Shown: positions 42,533 through 52,472, counted from the stretch's first letter. The stretch: 64,000 nt of DNA from CAVONV01 sp963697355 (GCA_963697355.1 CAVONV010000030.1:15866-79865), one strand, 5' to 3'. Translations and numbers: made by a program. The notes: generated by a model from the sequence alone, not told the origin.

Positions 42533-44284
42533 ATGCAATTCAGCATCCGATTCGATCCAACGAGCGGGCAGAAGTACTTTGCGGTTCCGATGAAAGGTGA
42601 ATCCCTTCTCCTGAACCCAATGACGAACAAGGGGACGGCTTTCACCAACCGTGAAAGGTCGGAGCTCGACTTACACGGTTTGTTACCACCGGCGGTCTGT
42701 ACGATCCGGCAGCAGCTCGACCGAATTTACGAAAACTACTTGACTCACCCCACGAACATCGACAAGTTCGTCTATTTGACCGGCTTACACGACCGGAACG
42801 AGATCCTCTTTTACCGTCTGGTGCATGAGCACATCGATGAAATGATGCCTATCGTGTACACGCCGGTCGTGGGAGAAGCTTGTCAGAAGTTCTCCCATAT
42901 TTACCGAAAACCCCGCGGCGTGTATATAAGCTGCGAACAACAAGACCACATCGAGAAAATTCTGATCAACTCCGGGATCAAGAATCCTTCCGTCATCGTG
43001 GTAACCGACGGTGAGCGCATACTCGGCCTCGGTGATCAAGGAGCCGGCGGAATGGGCATTCCCATCGGGAAGCTCTGTCTCTATACGTTATGCGCCGGCG
43101 TGTCCCCTTACACCACCTTACCCATCATGCTCGACGTCGGGACGGATAATGAGGAGCGGTTGAAAGATCCACTGTATTTGGGAATGCGACACGAAAGAGT
43201 GCGTGGAGATGCTTATCAGAAGTTCATCGATCGGTTCGTTGCCGCTGTGAAGAGGGTCTTCCCCGATGTCGTGCTTCAATGGGAGGACTTTCTCAAGGGC
43301 AATGCCATCAAGCAACTCGATCGCTTTCGAGACGAGTTGTGCACCTTCAACGACGACATCCAAGGCACGGCTGGAGTCGTGCTTGCCGGCCTTTTCAGCG
43401 CGCTCCGCATCACGAAGCAATCCATGAAAAACCAGCGCGTGGTTTTTGCAGGTGCCGGAGCAGCCGCTCAGGGCATTGCCAATTTGATTGTGGCAGCGTT
43501 CATGGAGGAAGGCCTTGGCCGAGAAGAAGCCATGGCGCGCATTTGGACCGTTGATAGCAAAGGCCTGGTCACTAAGTCGCGCTCGTACCTCGAGGATTTC
43601 AAGGCCACCTACGCAAGAGAAGTTGACGAGGTCGCGGGCTACGAGCTCGGTGACCGATCGCGCATCACGCTCGAAGAGACGATCGCAAATGCCAACCCGA
43701 CCATTCTGATTGGCACATCGGGATCGCCTGGTGCTTTCAGCGAAGGTGTGATCAAGGCCATGGCCAAGGTCAACCGGCGCCCGATCGTGTTCCCACTCTC
43801 CAATCCGACCTCGAAGTCGGAGTGTCGTCCCGAGGACGCCATCCCATGGTCGGGAGGACGGGCCATCATGGCAACCGGAAGCCCCTTCCCTCCCGTTACT
43901 TACAACGGCACGCGTTATCGCATCGGTCAGGGTAACAATGCTTTCATCTTCCCAGGGATCGGATTGGGTCTGACCGTCTCACGAGCAAAGCGGGTCACCG
44001 ATACCATGTTCCTCGAAGCCGCCAAGGCGTTGGCTGCTCAGGTCACGAGAACCGATCTCGACGAGTGTGCAATATATCCGGAGCTGACTCGCATCCGGGA
44101 GTGCTCCTTAGCAGTAGCCTCTGCCACGGTATTACAGGCGGTTAAGGAGGGACATGCTGAGCCGGAGATGCTCGATAATCTCGAGCAGAAGCTTCGACAA
44201 GCCATGTGGTTTCCCGAGTACCTCCCGATTCGCTATGAACCGATCATCTACCGAGATGCAGTAGGAGCGACTTACGCCGCTTGA
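42533..44284 (+). CDS. NAD-dependent malic enzyme (long form)
   Basis: The ATG at 42533 follows ggagggacactg. The 583-residue enzyme is of the long malic-enzyme type: NKGTAFTNRERSELDLHGLL, the Tyr signature IVYTPVVGEACQKFSHIYRK, VVTDGERILGLGDQGAGGMG, the metal motif LCTFNDDIQGTAGVV and the nucleotide fold VFAGAGAAAQGIANL. It decarboxylates malate to pyruvate with reduction of NAD or NADP in the cytoplasm. NAD is more usual for this length. A strong sigma-54 promoter precedes it, and a small unknown gene and a tandem universal stress protein follow in the same operon, so it is probably part of a stress or energy-limitation response. Confidence 0.93.
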   Translation: MQFSIRFDPTSGQKYFAVPMKGESLLLNPMTNKGTAFTNRERSELDLHGLLPPAVCTIRQQLDRIYENYLTHPTNIDKFVYLTGLHDRNEILFYRLVHEHIDEMMPIVYTPVVGEACQKFSHIYRKPRGVYISCEQQDHIEKILINSGIKNPSVIVVTDGERILGLGDQGAGGMGIPIGKLCLYTLCAGVSPYTTLPIMLDVGTDNEERLKDPLYLGMRHERVRGDAYQKFIDRFVAAVKRVFPDVVLQWEDFLKGNAIKQLDRFRDELCTFNDDIQGTAGVVLAGLFSALRITKQSMKNQRVVFAGAGAAAQGIANLIVAAFMEEGLGREEAMARIWTVDSKGLVTKSRSYLEDFKATYAREVDEVAGYELGDRSRITLEETIANANPTILIGTSGSPGAFSEGVIKAMAKVNRRPIVFPLSNPTSKSECRPEDAIPWSGGRAIMATGSPFPPVTYNGTRYRIGQGNNAFIFPGIGLGLTVSRAKRVTDTMFLEAAKALAAQVTRTDLDECAIYPELTRIRECSLAVASATVLQAVKEGHAEPEMLDNLEQKLRQAMWFPEYLPIRYEPIIYRDAVGATYAA

Positions 44285-44312
44285 ACACGTCGAGGTGAAG
44301 GAGCCAGGTGCA

Positions 44313-44675
44313 ATGGCAGAGAGAACCAAGTCAGCCGACGTCGGCTTCGATGACTTCACCATCGACCTCGACCAAGAGACCAAGGAACTGATCGACTGCC
44401 TCAGCAAAGGAGATGGCGAGGCGAGCACTCATCTGGCGCGGCTGGTGGAGGCCGACCGGATGGATACGTTCGGTCCTTTCGCACAGGTCTTGTGTGCTCG
44501 ACTTTGTGACCATTTGGAGCGCTACGCCGCCCTGGGAATCATCGACCCGGTCAAGGCTTTGAAGGACGACCTATACCACCTGATCAAATCCGCGGCGCGC
44601 GATTGGGACAGCCTTCATCGATCCGAGCACCTTGCTGAGGAGGCGCATCTCGATGAACCTTACAAAGGTGGATGA
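44313..44675 (+). CDS. Hypothetical helical protein in the malic enzyme operon
   Basis: The ATG at 44313 is preferred; an in-frame GTG at 44295 is possible. The 120-residue product is acidic and helical, with TIDLDQETKELIDCLSKGD, LVEADRMDTFGPFAQVLCARLC and DDLYHLIKSAARDWDSLH. I see no known motif or membrane segment. It begins 28 bases after malic enzyme and ends 2 bases before the universal stress protein start, so it is co-transcribed with both. It might be a small regulator or partner of either. Function unknown, but translation is well supported by the tight packing. Confidence 0.65.
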   Translation: MAERTKSADVGFDDFTIDLDQETKELIDCLSKGDGEASTHLARLVEADRMDTFGPFAQVLCARLCDHLERYAALGIIDPVKALKDDLYHLIKSAARDWDSLHRSEHLAEEAHLDEPYKGG

Positions 44676-44677
44676 CC

Positions 44678-45670
44678 ATGATTGAGCTGAAACGCATTCT
44701 ATTTCCGACTGATTTTTCCCCATGCGCTGAACAAGCGCTCACCCATGCTCTTTACCTGGCCAAGCAGTATCAAGCAGAGCTCCACGTGCTCCATGCCGTG
44801 ATCTTGTATGGCTTCTACAACCAACCGGAGCTCTCCTTCGTCGACGTCGATACGCTCAACCGGCAGCTCGAGGAAGCAACCCAACGTCAAATGACCACGA
44901 TGCTCGAGCCTTACACGCCAGACCAAGTCAGGATCGTCCCGGTCCAACGCCGAGGTAATTCTGCGGCTCCGGTCATTTTGAAATACGCCAGAGAGCAGGA
45001 TATCGATCTCATCGTCCTCGGCACCCACGGCCGGCGTGGAATAGGGCACCTTGTCCTCGGAAGTGTAGCGGAAGAGGTCGTTCGTTTGTCGTCCTGTCCC
45101 GTCTTCACGATCCGAGAGCGCAAGGAGCCAAGGCTCATTGAGGAGCTCGACAGAATTCTCGTGCCCATCGATTTCTCGGAACACTCCAAACATGCTTTAC
45201 GGTACGCAAAGCAAATCGCGGCTTCTTATGATGCGCGGTTGCAGCTCCTCCATGTCGTCGAAGAGGTGATTCATCCCTCATTCTATGCGTTGGAGAGGCT
45301 CCATGGACACGATCTGACGCTATCGGTTCAACAAAAGGCGAGGGAAGCTTTGGAGCAATTTCTCGAGGAAGCGGAAGGTCCAGAACTAACCGCCGAGTTC
45401 CATGTCATCGAGGGACGGGCTGCTGCCGATATCACCGAGTGCGCAAAGGAGCTCGCGAGTGATCTGATCGTTATCGCTACACACGGTTTGACCGGGATCG
45501 AGCACCTTCTTATGGGCAGTGTCACCGAAAAAGTCGTGCGCCGTGCTTCCTGCCCTGTGTTCACCGTAACGGTTTACGGGAAAAACCTGATCCGGGATGA
45601 CAAATCAAGCCGTCGTAGTGCATCCAGCAAAGAGAAAGAACGTGAACGTTCTGGCGTTCAATTGCGGTAG
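44678..45670 (+). CDS. Tandem universal stress protein (two UspA domains)
   Basis: The ATG at 44678 follows aaaggtgg. The 330-residue product has two Usp domains: residues about 1-147 with ILFPTDFSPCAEQAL and GTHGRRGIGHLVLGSVAEEV, and about 155-300 with ILVPIDFSEHSKHAL and ATHGLTGIEHLLMGSVTEKV. Both keep the G-x2-G-x9-G(S) ATP-binding pattern. A charged tail (KSSRRSASSKEKERERSG) follows and overlaps the start of an acetate-kinase-like remnant. Tandem Usps bind ATP and respond to starvation, hypoxia or redox stress. It is the third gene of the sigma-54-driven malic enzyme operon. Confidence 0.9.
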   Translation: MIELKRILFPTDFSPCAEQALTHALYLAKQYQAELHVLHAVILYGFYNQPELSFVDVDTLNRQLEEATQRQMTTMLEPYTPDQVRIVPVQRRGNSAAPVILKYAREQDIDLIVLGTHGRRGIGHLVLGSVAEEVVRLSSCPVFTIRERKEPRLIEELDRILVPIDFSEHSKHALRYAKQIAASYDARLQLLHVVEEVIHPSFYALERLHGHDLTLSVQQKAREALEQFLEEAEGPELTAEFHVIEGRAAADITECAKELASDLIVIATHGLTGIEHLLMGSVTEKVVRRASCPVFTVTVYGKNLIRDDKSSRRSASSKEKERERSGVQLR

Positions 45671-46104
45671 CTCCTCTTTGAGTGTTGTGTACGAAGCCGG
45701 AAAGTTTTACCCGCTTTCACCGACGACATGGGAGTCGCTAACTGGCTGGTGCGAGAATAGACTGTGAAGGCATGCATTGGTGCGGTCTCGAGCTCGACTC
45801 CGTGCTCAACCGGAAGACAACGGGGAAATCTCTGGATTTCATCCACAGTGTTTATGACCCCTTCCATTCGGTGGGCATCCGAACTGCCACGACACCGGCA
45901 CGATTCGACGGATTATGGAATCTCGCAAAAAGTAGGCTCTCGAGTGAAGCTCATCGGCTTGGAATGCAACTATGGGATACAATGTCGGGTGCAATAACGA
46001 CGTTCCTCAGTCAGAGAGGCGCATCAAGAACGGTCACAAGGAAAAAAGCCGCTTGTCCACCTCGGGAGCAAGGCCTCGCCCTTTCCCATGAGGGCATCAT
46101 CTGA
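45642..46104 (+). pseudogene. Acetate kinase remnant
   Basis: A GTG at 45642, overlapping the Usp tail, opens a 41-codon frame starting VNVLAFNCGSSSLSVVYEAG. That matches the N-terminal phosphate-binding signature of acetate/propionate kinases (LxxNCGSSSxK/S). It stops at 45767. In another frame, 45772-46104 encodes WCGLELDSVLNRKTTGK, which loosely resembles the C-terminal GLELDxxxN region of the same enzymes. The roughly 300 residues between them are missing. I infer an internally deleted acetate kinase that once sat in the Usp operon. The N-terminal match is convincing and the C-terminal one weak. No intact kinase is in the window. Confidence 0.5.
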
Positions 46105-46238
46105 ATAAGAACTAGAGGATTAGTTACGGTCGCGAACATTTCGATATTTGCCACCGAAAAGAGCATGTGGATTCCATCCGTCGGCTCGGAGTAATAGCGC
46201 GACCACGGAACGGAAAATCGTATCCTTAGGAGGGTACC

Positions 46239-47552
46239 ATGAGCGCGGTAGCAGCGAGTCCCAAGAAAAAGGTCAAACCTTACAACTCATATGAAATCGC
46301 GAAAGCACAGTTCAATCGAGTCGCAGAACTTTTGACTCTCGATGAAGGAACGCGCGAGCTTCTTCGCTATCCCCTTCGAGAATACTCGTTCTCGATTCCC
46401 GTCCATATGGACGACGGGACTGTGAGTGTTTTTCGAGGATTCCGTGTCCACCACAATGACGCCAGAGGGCCCTGCAAGGGCGGTATTCGTTTCCATCCAT
46501 TGGAAACGCTCGACACCGTGCGAGCTTTGGCCATGTGGATGACGTGGAAATGCGCACTCTTGGATCTGCCACTTGGAGGAGGTAAGGGCGGTGTCATTTG
46601 CGATCCGCACAACCTGAGCTCCCGCGAGCAGGAGCAAATCTGTCGGGGGTACGTGCGCCAAATTGCCAAGAGCCTCGGACCCTCCGTCGATGTCCCGGCA
46701 CCGGACGTCATGACATCCGCTCAGCATATGCTTTGGATGCTGGACGAGTACGAGAACATCCAAGGCGCCAGGTCTCCGGGATTCATCACCGGAAAGCCGG
46801 TGGGGATGGGCGGATCGCTGGGTCGGCGTGAAGCGACCGGTTTCGGCGTCATCTTCACCGCCAGAGAAGCGCTGAAGGAAATGGGGGTTCGGGCGGAAGA
46901 CACAACCGCAAGTGTCCAGGGCTTCGGTAATGTTGCTCAGTATGCTATCCGCTTGTACCAGCAGCTGGGCGGTTCCGTCGTCTGTGTCGCCTGCTGGGAC
47001 CAAGAAGAACAGAAGACCTATGCTTTCCGAAAAAAGGACGGCATCGACATCGAAGAGCTGATGAAGATTGCCGATCCGTTCGGCGGCATAGAAAAGGCCA
47101 AGGCCAGGGATCTCGGCTACGAGATCCTGCCGGGCGAAGCGTGGATCGAACAGGACGTCGACATCCTCATGCCGGCGGCACTCGAGAATCAGATCAACCA
47201 CAGCAACGTTCAGCTCATCAGCCAAAAGGTCAAGCTCATCGCTGAAGGGGCCAATGGTCCGACCACTCTCGAAGCAGACGAGGAGATCAAATCGCGAGGC
47301 ATCTTTTTGATTCCCGATTTTCTGGCTAACGCCGGCGGCGTCACCTGCAGCTACTTCGAGCAGGTACAAAGCAACATGAACTACTACTGGGAGAAAGATG
47401 AGGTTCTCGGCAAATTAGATGTCAAGATGACGTCCGCCTATATCGCTGTGAGCGAACTGGCGAAAAAGAGAAAACTCTTCACACGCGACGCAGCTTATAT
47501 GATCGCTATCGACCGCGTGGCGCGTGCCTGCAAGGACCGAGGTTGGGTCTGA
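46239..47552 (+). CDS. gdhA: Glutamate dehydrogenase
   Basis: This 437-residue Glu/Leu/Phe/Val dehydrogenase interconverts glutamate with 2-oxoglutarate and ammonia. Landmarks are FRGFRVHHNDARGPCKGGIR, the catalytic-lysine region LDLPLGGGKGGVICDP near residue 118, VPAPDVMTSAQHMLWM, the nucleotide fold ASVQGFGNVAQYAIRL near 225, and FLANAGGVTCSYFEQVQ. All are typical of the hexameric catabolic or dual-cofactor type of about 420-440 residues. A good ribosome site (taggagggtacc) precedes the ATG. The next gene starts inside its 3-prime end. It gives this neighbourhood a 2-oxoglutarate and ammonia node, near the glutamate-synthase-like protein at 57765. Confidence 0.94.
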   Translation: MSAVAASPKKKVKPYNSYEIAKAQFNRVAELLTLDEGTRELLRYPLREYSFSIPVHMDDGTVSVFRGFRVHHNDARGPCKGGIRFHPLETLDTVRALAMWMTWKCALLDLPLGGGKGGVICDPHNLSSREQEQICRGYVRQIAKSLGPSVDVPAPDVMTSAQHMLWMLDEYENIQGARSPGFITGKPVGMGGSLGRREATGFGVIFTAREALKEMGVRAEDTTASVQGFGNVAQYAIRLYQQLGGSVVCVACWDQEEQKTYAFRKKDGIDIEELMKIADPFGGIEKAKARDLGYEILPGEAWIEQDVDILMPAALENQINHSNVQLISQKVKLIAEGANGPTTLEADEEIKSRGIFLIPDFLANAGGVTCSYFEQVQSNMNYYWEKDEVLGKLDVKMTSAYIAVSELAKKRKLFTRDAAYMIAIDRVARACKDRGWV

Positions 47553-49308
47553 GTGTCATGCCAAGACAAGCCCGGTCCCCAACCGGGGAATACCGCGATT
47601 CAATCGTGAATTCTTCGGAGCCCGGGAGCGTTTCACTCGCATCGGCGATGGTGAACTGGGCGGCAAAGCACAAGGACTCGCCTTCATCAAGGATTTCCTC
47701 GCGACCGATCTCGACCCGAATCGATTCCCCGGCATCGATGTCCAGGTTCCCACATTGGTCGTCATCACAACGCAAATGTTCGACTTGTTCATGGAGCGTA
47801 ATGATCTCAACGATATCGCTCTTTCCGACATGCCAGATGACCGCATTGCTCACGCCTTCCAGAAGGCCGATCTGCCCGTCGAAATGCTCGGTGACCTAAG
47901 GGCTCTCATTGAGAAGGTTCACACACCGGTTGCAGTGCGTTCTTCGAGCTTACTAGAAGACGCGCTTCATCAACCGTTTGCCGGCGTCTACGCGACGAAG
48001 ATGATCCCCAATAACCAGCACGACCCTGCTCAGCGGTTTCATAGGCTGGCGGAAGCCATCAAGTTCGTGTATGCCTCGGCGTTCTTCAAAACTGCCAAGG
48101 GCTACATCCGCGCTACCGACCACGATGTGGAGTCCGAAAAGATGGCCGTGGTCCTTCAAGAGGTCGTCGGGCGACGTCACGGGGATCGGTTCTATCCCCA
48201 CATCTCGGGCGTGGCACGCTCCTTCAATTTCTATCCCGTCGGCCGCGCTCGCCCCAAGGAAGGTGTGGTCAATCTGGCGCTCGGATTGGGAAAAACCATC
48301 GTCGATGGGGGAATCACCTGGACGTACTCCCCCGCCCACCCGTCCGCTCCGCCGCCTTATGGATCGATTGGAGATCTCATGAAAAACTCCCAGCTCCGTT
48401 TCTGGGCGGTCAACATGGGCCGGCCGCCGGAGTACAATCCCATTACGGAGACGGAGTATCTCCTCCAGGCCGATATCGGCCAGGCGGAGTACGACGGAAC
48501 ATTGAAGGTCACGGCATCCACTTACAACGCGCAGTCCGATCGTCTCACGATGGGCATCGGAAACCAGGGGCCCCGGGTCCTCAACTTTGCACCGCTTCTG
48601 ACACTCGGAGACATTCCGTTCAACGACCTCGTCAAAGAATTGATAACCCTGTGTAGGGAAAAGGTCGACGCCCAAGTCGAAATTGAGTTCGCCATGACGT
48701 TGGAGCCATCCAACCGCGCACGGCTCGGTTTTTTGCAGGTCCGTCCCATGGTCGTTTCCGATCAACTCGTGGAGATCCGGCTGGACGAGCTAGAGGGTCC
48801 CGGCCTGCTCGTAGGATCCAGCCGGGCGATGGGTAACGGCGTCGTCAATGACATCCGTGACGTGGTCTATGTGAAGCCGGATACTTTCGAAGCCCGCTAC
48901 ACGACGGCAATTGCCGCCGAAATCGATCGCATCAATCGATCGCTCATCGATGAGGGGCGCCGCTCGCTCTTGATGGGATTCGGCCGATGGGGCTCCTCCG
49001 ATCCCTGGCTCGGAATCCCGGTCACCTGGGATCAAATTTCGTCCGCCAAGGTCATCGTTGAAACCACGCTGCCCACGATGAACGTGGAGCTTAGCCAGGG
49101 CTCACACTTCTTTCACAACATGACGAGCTTCCAGGTGAGTTACCTCGCCGTACATCACGACAGCCGGCCGGGAATCGACTGGGACTGGCTCAACAAACAG
49201 GAGTCGGTTGAGGAAACCCCTCACGTCCGCCACGTGAATCTAGAAAAACCACTATGCATCAAGGTCGATGGACGTAACGGACGGGGAGGTATATGGCACC
49301 GAGATTAA
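47524..49308 (+). CDS. PEP/pyruvate-binding ATP-grasp protein 1 (PPDK N-terminal domain only)
   Basis: This 594-residue protein has the N-terminal ATP-grasp domain of pyruvate phosphate dikinase and PEP synthase: IGDGELGGKAQGLAFIKDF, VAVRSSSLLEDALHQPFAGV, ALGLGKTIVDGG and FLQVRPM. It lacks the swivelling phosphohistidine domain and the PEP/pyruvate barrel, so it cannot carry out the full reaction alone. The start is uncertain: the only suitable codon is a GTG at 47524 inside gdhA. Two paralogues lie at 59434 and 61149. It might phosphorylate a partner protein, as rifampin phosphotransferase-like ATP-grasp proteins act on small molecules. It is probably co-transcribed with gdhA. Confidence 0.82.
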   Translation: MPARTEVGSECHAKTSPVPNRGIPRFNREFFGARERFTRIGDGELGGKAQGLAFIKDFLATDLDPNRFPGIDVQVPTLVVITTQMFDLFMERNDLNDIALSDMPDDRIAHAFQKADLPVEMLGDLRALIEKVHTPVAVRSSSLLEDALHQPFAGVYATKMIPNNQHDPAQRFHRLAEAIKFVYASAFFKTAKGYIRATDHDVESEKMAVVLQEVVGRRHGDRFYPHISGVARSFNFYPVGRARPKEGVVNLALGLGKTIVDGGITWTYSPAHPSAPPPYGSIGDLMKNSQLRFWAVNMGRPPEYNPITETEYLLQADIGQAEYDGTLKVTASTYNAQSDRLTMGIGNQGPRVLNFAPLLTLGDIPFNDLVKELITLCREKVDAQVEIEFAMTLEPSNRARLGFLQVRPMVVSDQLVEIRLDELEGPGLLVGSSRAMGNGVVNDIRDVVYVKPDTFEARYTTAIAAEIDRINRSLIDEGRRSLLMGFGRWGSSDPWLGIPVTWDQISSAKVIVETTLPTMNVELSQGSHFFHNMTSFQVSYLAVHHDSRPGIDWDWLNKQESVEETPHVRHVNLEKPLCIKVDGRNGRGGIWHRD

Positions 49309-49395
49309 AGGACGTCTTTTTCAACGAGGCTTCAAGTATCACTTCCGGAGAACACAAAACATCTCAAGGTAGACTTCATCCTTCAGGCGAGGACG

Positions 49396-51088
49396 ATGTT
49401 CGAACGATTCCGTCGGCTGTCTCATGAGCTCCTGAAATACGCGACTCGGGGGCTCTTGAGGAAGGACTTCCTACCCAAGGTGTCGGAGAAAATCATGACC
49501 TTTTCGGGAGCCGACGCCACGGAGCTGTGGGTCAAAGAGGATTCGCACAAGCATTTCCGATGTTCACTCACTCGCTCGACCAAGATGCCCTTCGGTTTCA
49601 TTCTGGTGCCCTGCCCGTTGGGGGAAGACACGACCGTACCACCGAATACCGTCAGCGAACTGAGCATGGAAAGGCTCTGCTGCGATGTGGTTAAGGGAAC
49701 GGTCGACACATCGCATCCCTACGTCACCGAGAGAGGCAGCTTCTGGACCGACGATACTTCACGCGAGACAAACCTGAAAGAGCACATGGCGCAACCTTCC
49801 TTTTCCCGCACACTGCGTCTTCCCGGCCCCTACAGGAGCATTGCCTTAATCCCCATCCGAATCGAGCAGGAATGTATAGGACTCCTACAGCTCAAGAGCA
49901 AGCAGAAGGGATTCTTCTCAATCCATGATTTGAACTTTTACGAGGACATCTCCGAAGTCCTCGGAGTCGCGCTTTCCCATCAGTACGCCCAGATCGAGCT
50001 CAGGGAAAGGGTCAAAGAGCTCACGTGCCTCTACGGCATCGCCCGCGTGGTGGCACAAACGGGAGCACCCTTTGACGCGATCATTCAGGACATCGCCGAC
50101 CTACTTCCTCCCGCCTGGCTCTATCCCGAGATCGCCTGTGCTCGTATCGTCCTGGACGGCAGGTCCTACTCGACCGAGGGCTTTCGGGAAACGCCCTACC
50201 GGCAGATATCCGATGTCGTTGTGGACAACCAGAAGGTCGGCTTCGTGGAGGTGGCCTACCTCGAAAAGAAGCTGACGTTGGACGAAGGGCCTTTCTTGGC
50301 TGAAGAGCGCAGCCTCATCGACAGCGTGGCGCGGGAGGTGGCCATCTTCTACCAACGTACACGAGGCCGACGAGGAAAAGGCCTCACTGCACGATCAGCT
50401 CAGGCACGCCGACCGTCTTGCCACCATCGGTCAGCTCGCCGCCGGCGTGGCCCACGAGCTGAACGAACCCTTGGGCAACATCCTGGGCTTCGCCCAGTTG
50501 GCGAAGAAATCACCGGAGCTGCCCGACCAGGTGGAGAAGAGATCTCAAGAGCATCGAATCCGCCTCGCTCCATGCCAGGGAGATCATCAGGAAACTCATG
50601 ACGTTTGCGCGCCAGCTTCCTCCCAAGAAGGCACCGGTGAACCTGAACGACGTCGTGAACGAAGGCCTGTACTTCTTCGAGGCGCGGTGTGTGAAGGCCG
50701 GCATTCGAGCTCGTCCGACGTCTGGCCGCGGATCTTCCGGAGATCACCATCGACGCGGGCCAGATGAACCAGGTTCTCGTCAACCTGGTGGTCAATGCGA
50801 TCCAGGCCATGCCGGAGGGAGGCACGCTGACCGTGGAGACCCGGGCGTGGATGACGGAATTTGCCTCAGCGTCGAAGACACGGGCACGGGCATGAGCGAG
50901 GACGTCATGAGCAGATCTTCCTACCGTTCTTCACAACCAAGGATGTCAACGAGGGAACGGGGCTGGGCTTGGCCGTGGTGCACGGCATCGTAACATCGCA
51001 CGGGGGCGAGATCACGGTCGACACGGAGAAAGGAAAAGGCACAAGGTTCCACATCCGCCTGCCGCTCGAGAGCCCGGAACAGGTTTGA
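49396..51088 (+). pseudogene. GAF-domain sensor histidine kinase, about five frame breaks
   Basis: The first 320 residues are intact from ATG 49396: a GAF-like domain (FSGADATELWVKEDSHKHFR, SIALIPIRIEQECIGLLQL) and a second sensor region after RVKELTCLYGIARVV. Beyond about 50360 the kinase core is spread over three frames: DQLRHADRLATIGQLAAGVA, phosphoacceptor HELNEPLGNILGFAQL, QLPPKKAPVNLNDVVNEGLY, the N-box LVNLVVNAIQAMPEGG, VEDTGTGMSEDV and GTGLGLAVVHGIVTSHGGEI. Breaks lie near 50362, 50537, 50705, 50848 and 50910. The order is normal and every block conserved, so the gene is probably functional and the consensus faulty. It is 12 bases upstream of the NtrC-type regulator, its likely partner. 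Confidence 0.77.
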
Positions 51089-51100
51089 CGAGAGACACGA

Positions 51101-52472
51101 ATGAAAAACAGAGCGGAGAAAGAACGTATCCTGATCGTGGACGATTCCCCGGCGACGCTGGAAATGCTCGAGCGAAACCTGAGCTCCGAGGGCTACGAGG
51201 TGCTCGCGGCACCCGGCGTGGCCGAAGCGATCAAGATCCTGGACGACACGCCCGTGGATCTGGTGATCACCGACTACAAGATGCCCGAGATCTCCGGGAT
51301 GGATCTGATTCGCTACGTCCGGGAGAACTTGAAGAACACGGAAGTCATGATGATCACCGGCTACGCCACGGTGGAAGGCGCCGTGGACGCCATCAAGGCC
51401 GGGGCGGAGGAGTATCTCACCAAACCCTTCACGGATGAGGAGCTTTTTTCCGCGGTCCGGCGCGCGCTGGACAAGCTCAAACTGCGTATGGCCATTCAGG
51501 ACCGTCTGCCACAGACCATCAAGTCCCGGTACGGCCTGCTGGGTGAATCCGAGCCCATGAACCAGGTCTTCAGCGCCATCGCCAAGGCCGCCTCCACCCC
51601 GGCCACGGTCTTGATCACCGGCCAGAGCGGCACGGGGAAGGAGCTGGTGGCCCGGGCCATCCACTACAGCAGCAAACGGGCCTCGGCGCCTTTCGTGCCG
51701 GTCAACTGCGGCGGCATACCGGAGAGTCTGCTGGAGAGCGAGCTGTTCGGGTACGTCAAGGGCGCCTTCACCGGAGCGATGGAGTCCCGGGCCGGCTTCT
51801 TCCAGACCGCGGATGGCGGCACGATCTTCTTGGACGAAGTCAGCGAGACCAGCCTCGCCATGCAGGTCAAGCTCCTGAGGGTCCTGCAGGAGAAGGAAGT
51901 CTGCATGGTCGGGCTCGACTCAGCCCCGGAAAGTCAACGTCAGGATCCTCGCGGCGACGAACAAGGACCTCTTGAGTCTCGTCAAGAAAGGCAGCTTCCG
52001 GGAGGACCTCTACTATCGCCTGAACGTGATCGAGATCGTCCTTCCACCTCTTCAGGACCGGGGAGATGACATACTCCTCCTGGCCAAGCACTTCGCGCGA
52101 AAGTACTCCGCGGAAGCGGAAAAACCGGAGCCTCGGTTCTCGGACAAAGCCCTCGAGATGCTGAGAAACTACGCCTGGCCGGGGAACGTGCGCGAGCTCG
52201 AGAACGTCGTACACAGCCTCGTGGTGATGACGGACTCCGATCTCATCGATGCGCCCGACCTGCCTGCCTTGATGCGCTACGCCGGCGTGCGCGAAACAGG
52301 ATTGCAGCGGACGCTGGCCGAGGTGGAGGCGGAGCACATTCGCAACGTGCTGGCTTCGGTGGGCGGCAACAAGACCCGGGCGGCCGAAATCCTGGGGATC
52401 GATCGAAAGACGCTACGCGAAAAAATGAAACGACTCGGAAACGGAAACCTCCGTAGGTTCCACAGTCGATAA
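51101..52472 (+). CDS. NtrC-family sigma-54-dependent response regulator, one frame break
   Basis: A receiver domain opens RILIVDDSPATLEMLERNL with phosphoacceptor Asp in LVITDYKMPEISGMD. A sigma-54 AAA+ domain follows: Walker A ITGQSGTGKELVARAIHY, the diagnostic loop LFGYVKGAFTGAMESRAG and Walker B GGTIFLDEVSE. After a single-base break near 51925 the frame continues with AATNKDL, FREDLYYRLNVIEI and WPGNVRELENVVHSL. A Fis-type helix-turn-helix (NKTRAAEILGIDRKTLREKM) ends the protein of about 457 residues. It should activate sigma-54 promoters when phosphorylated by the neighbouring kinase. At least nine candidate sigma-54 promoters lie within 25 kb, and it is their most likely activator here. 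Confidence 0.88.

Noticed and set aside
46100..46238. A sigma-54 promoter before gdhA
   Set aside because: No GG-N10-GC pair with acceptable flanks is present in the upstream region.
46287..47369. A 360-codon open frame on the minus strand opposite gdhA
   Set aside because: It is fully antisense to a well-conserved glutamate dehydrogenase, has no recognisable domain or ribosome site, and its composition follows the codon pattern of gdhA.
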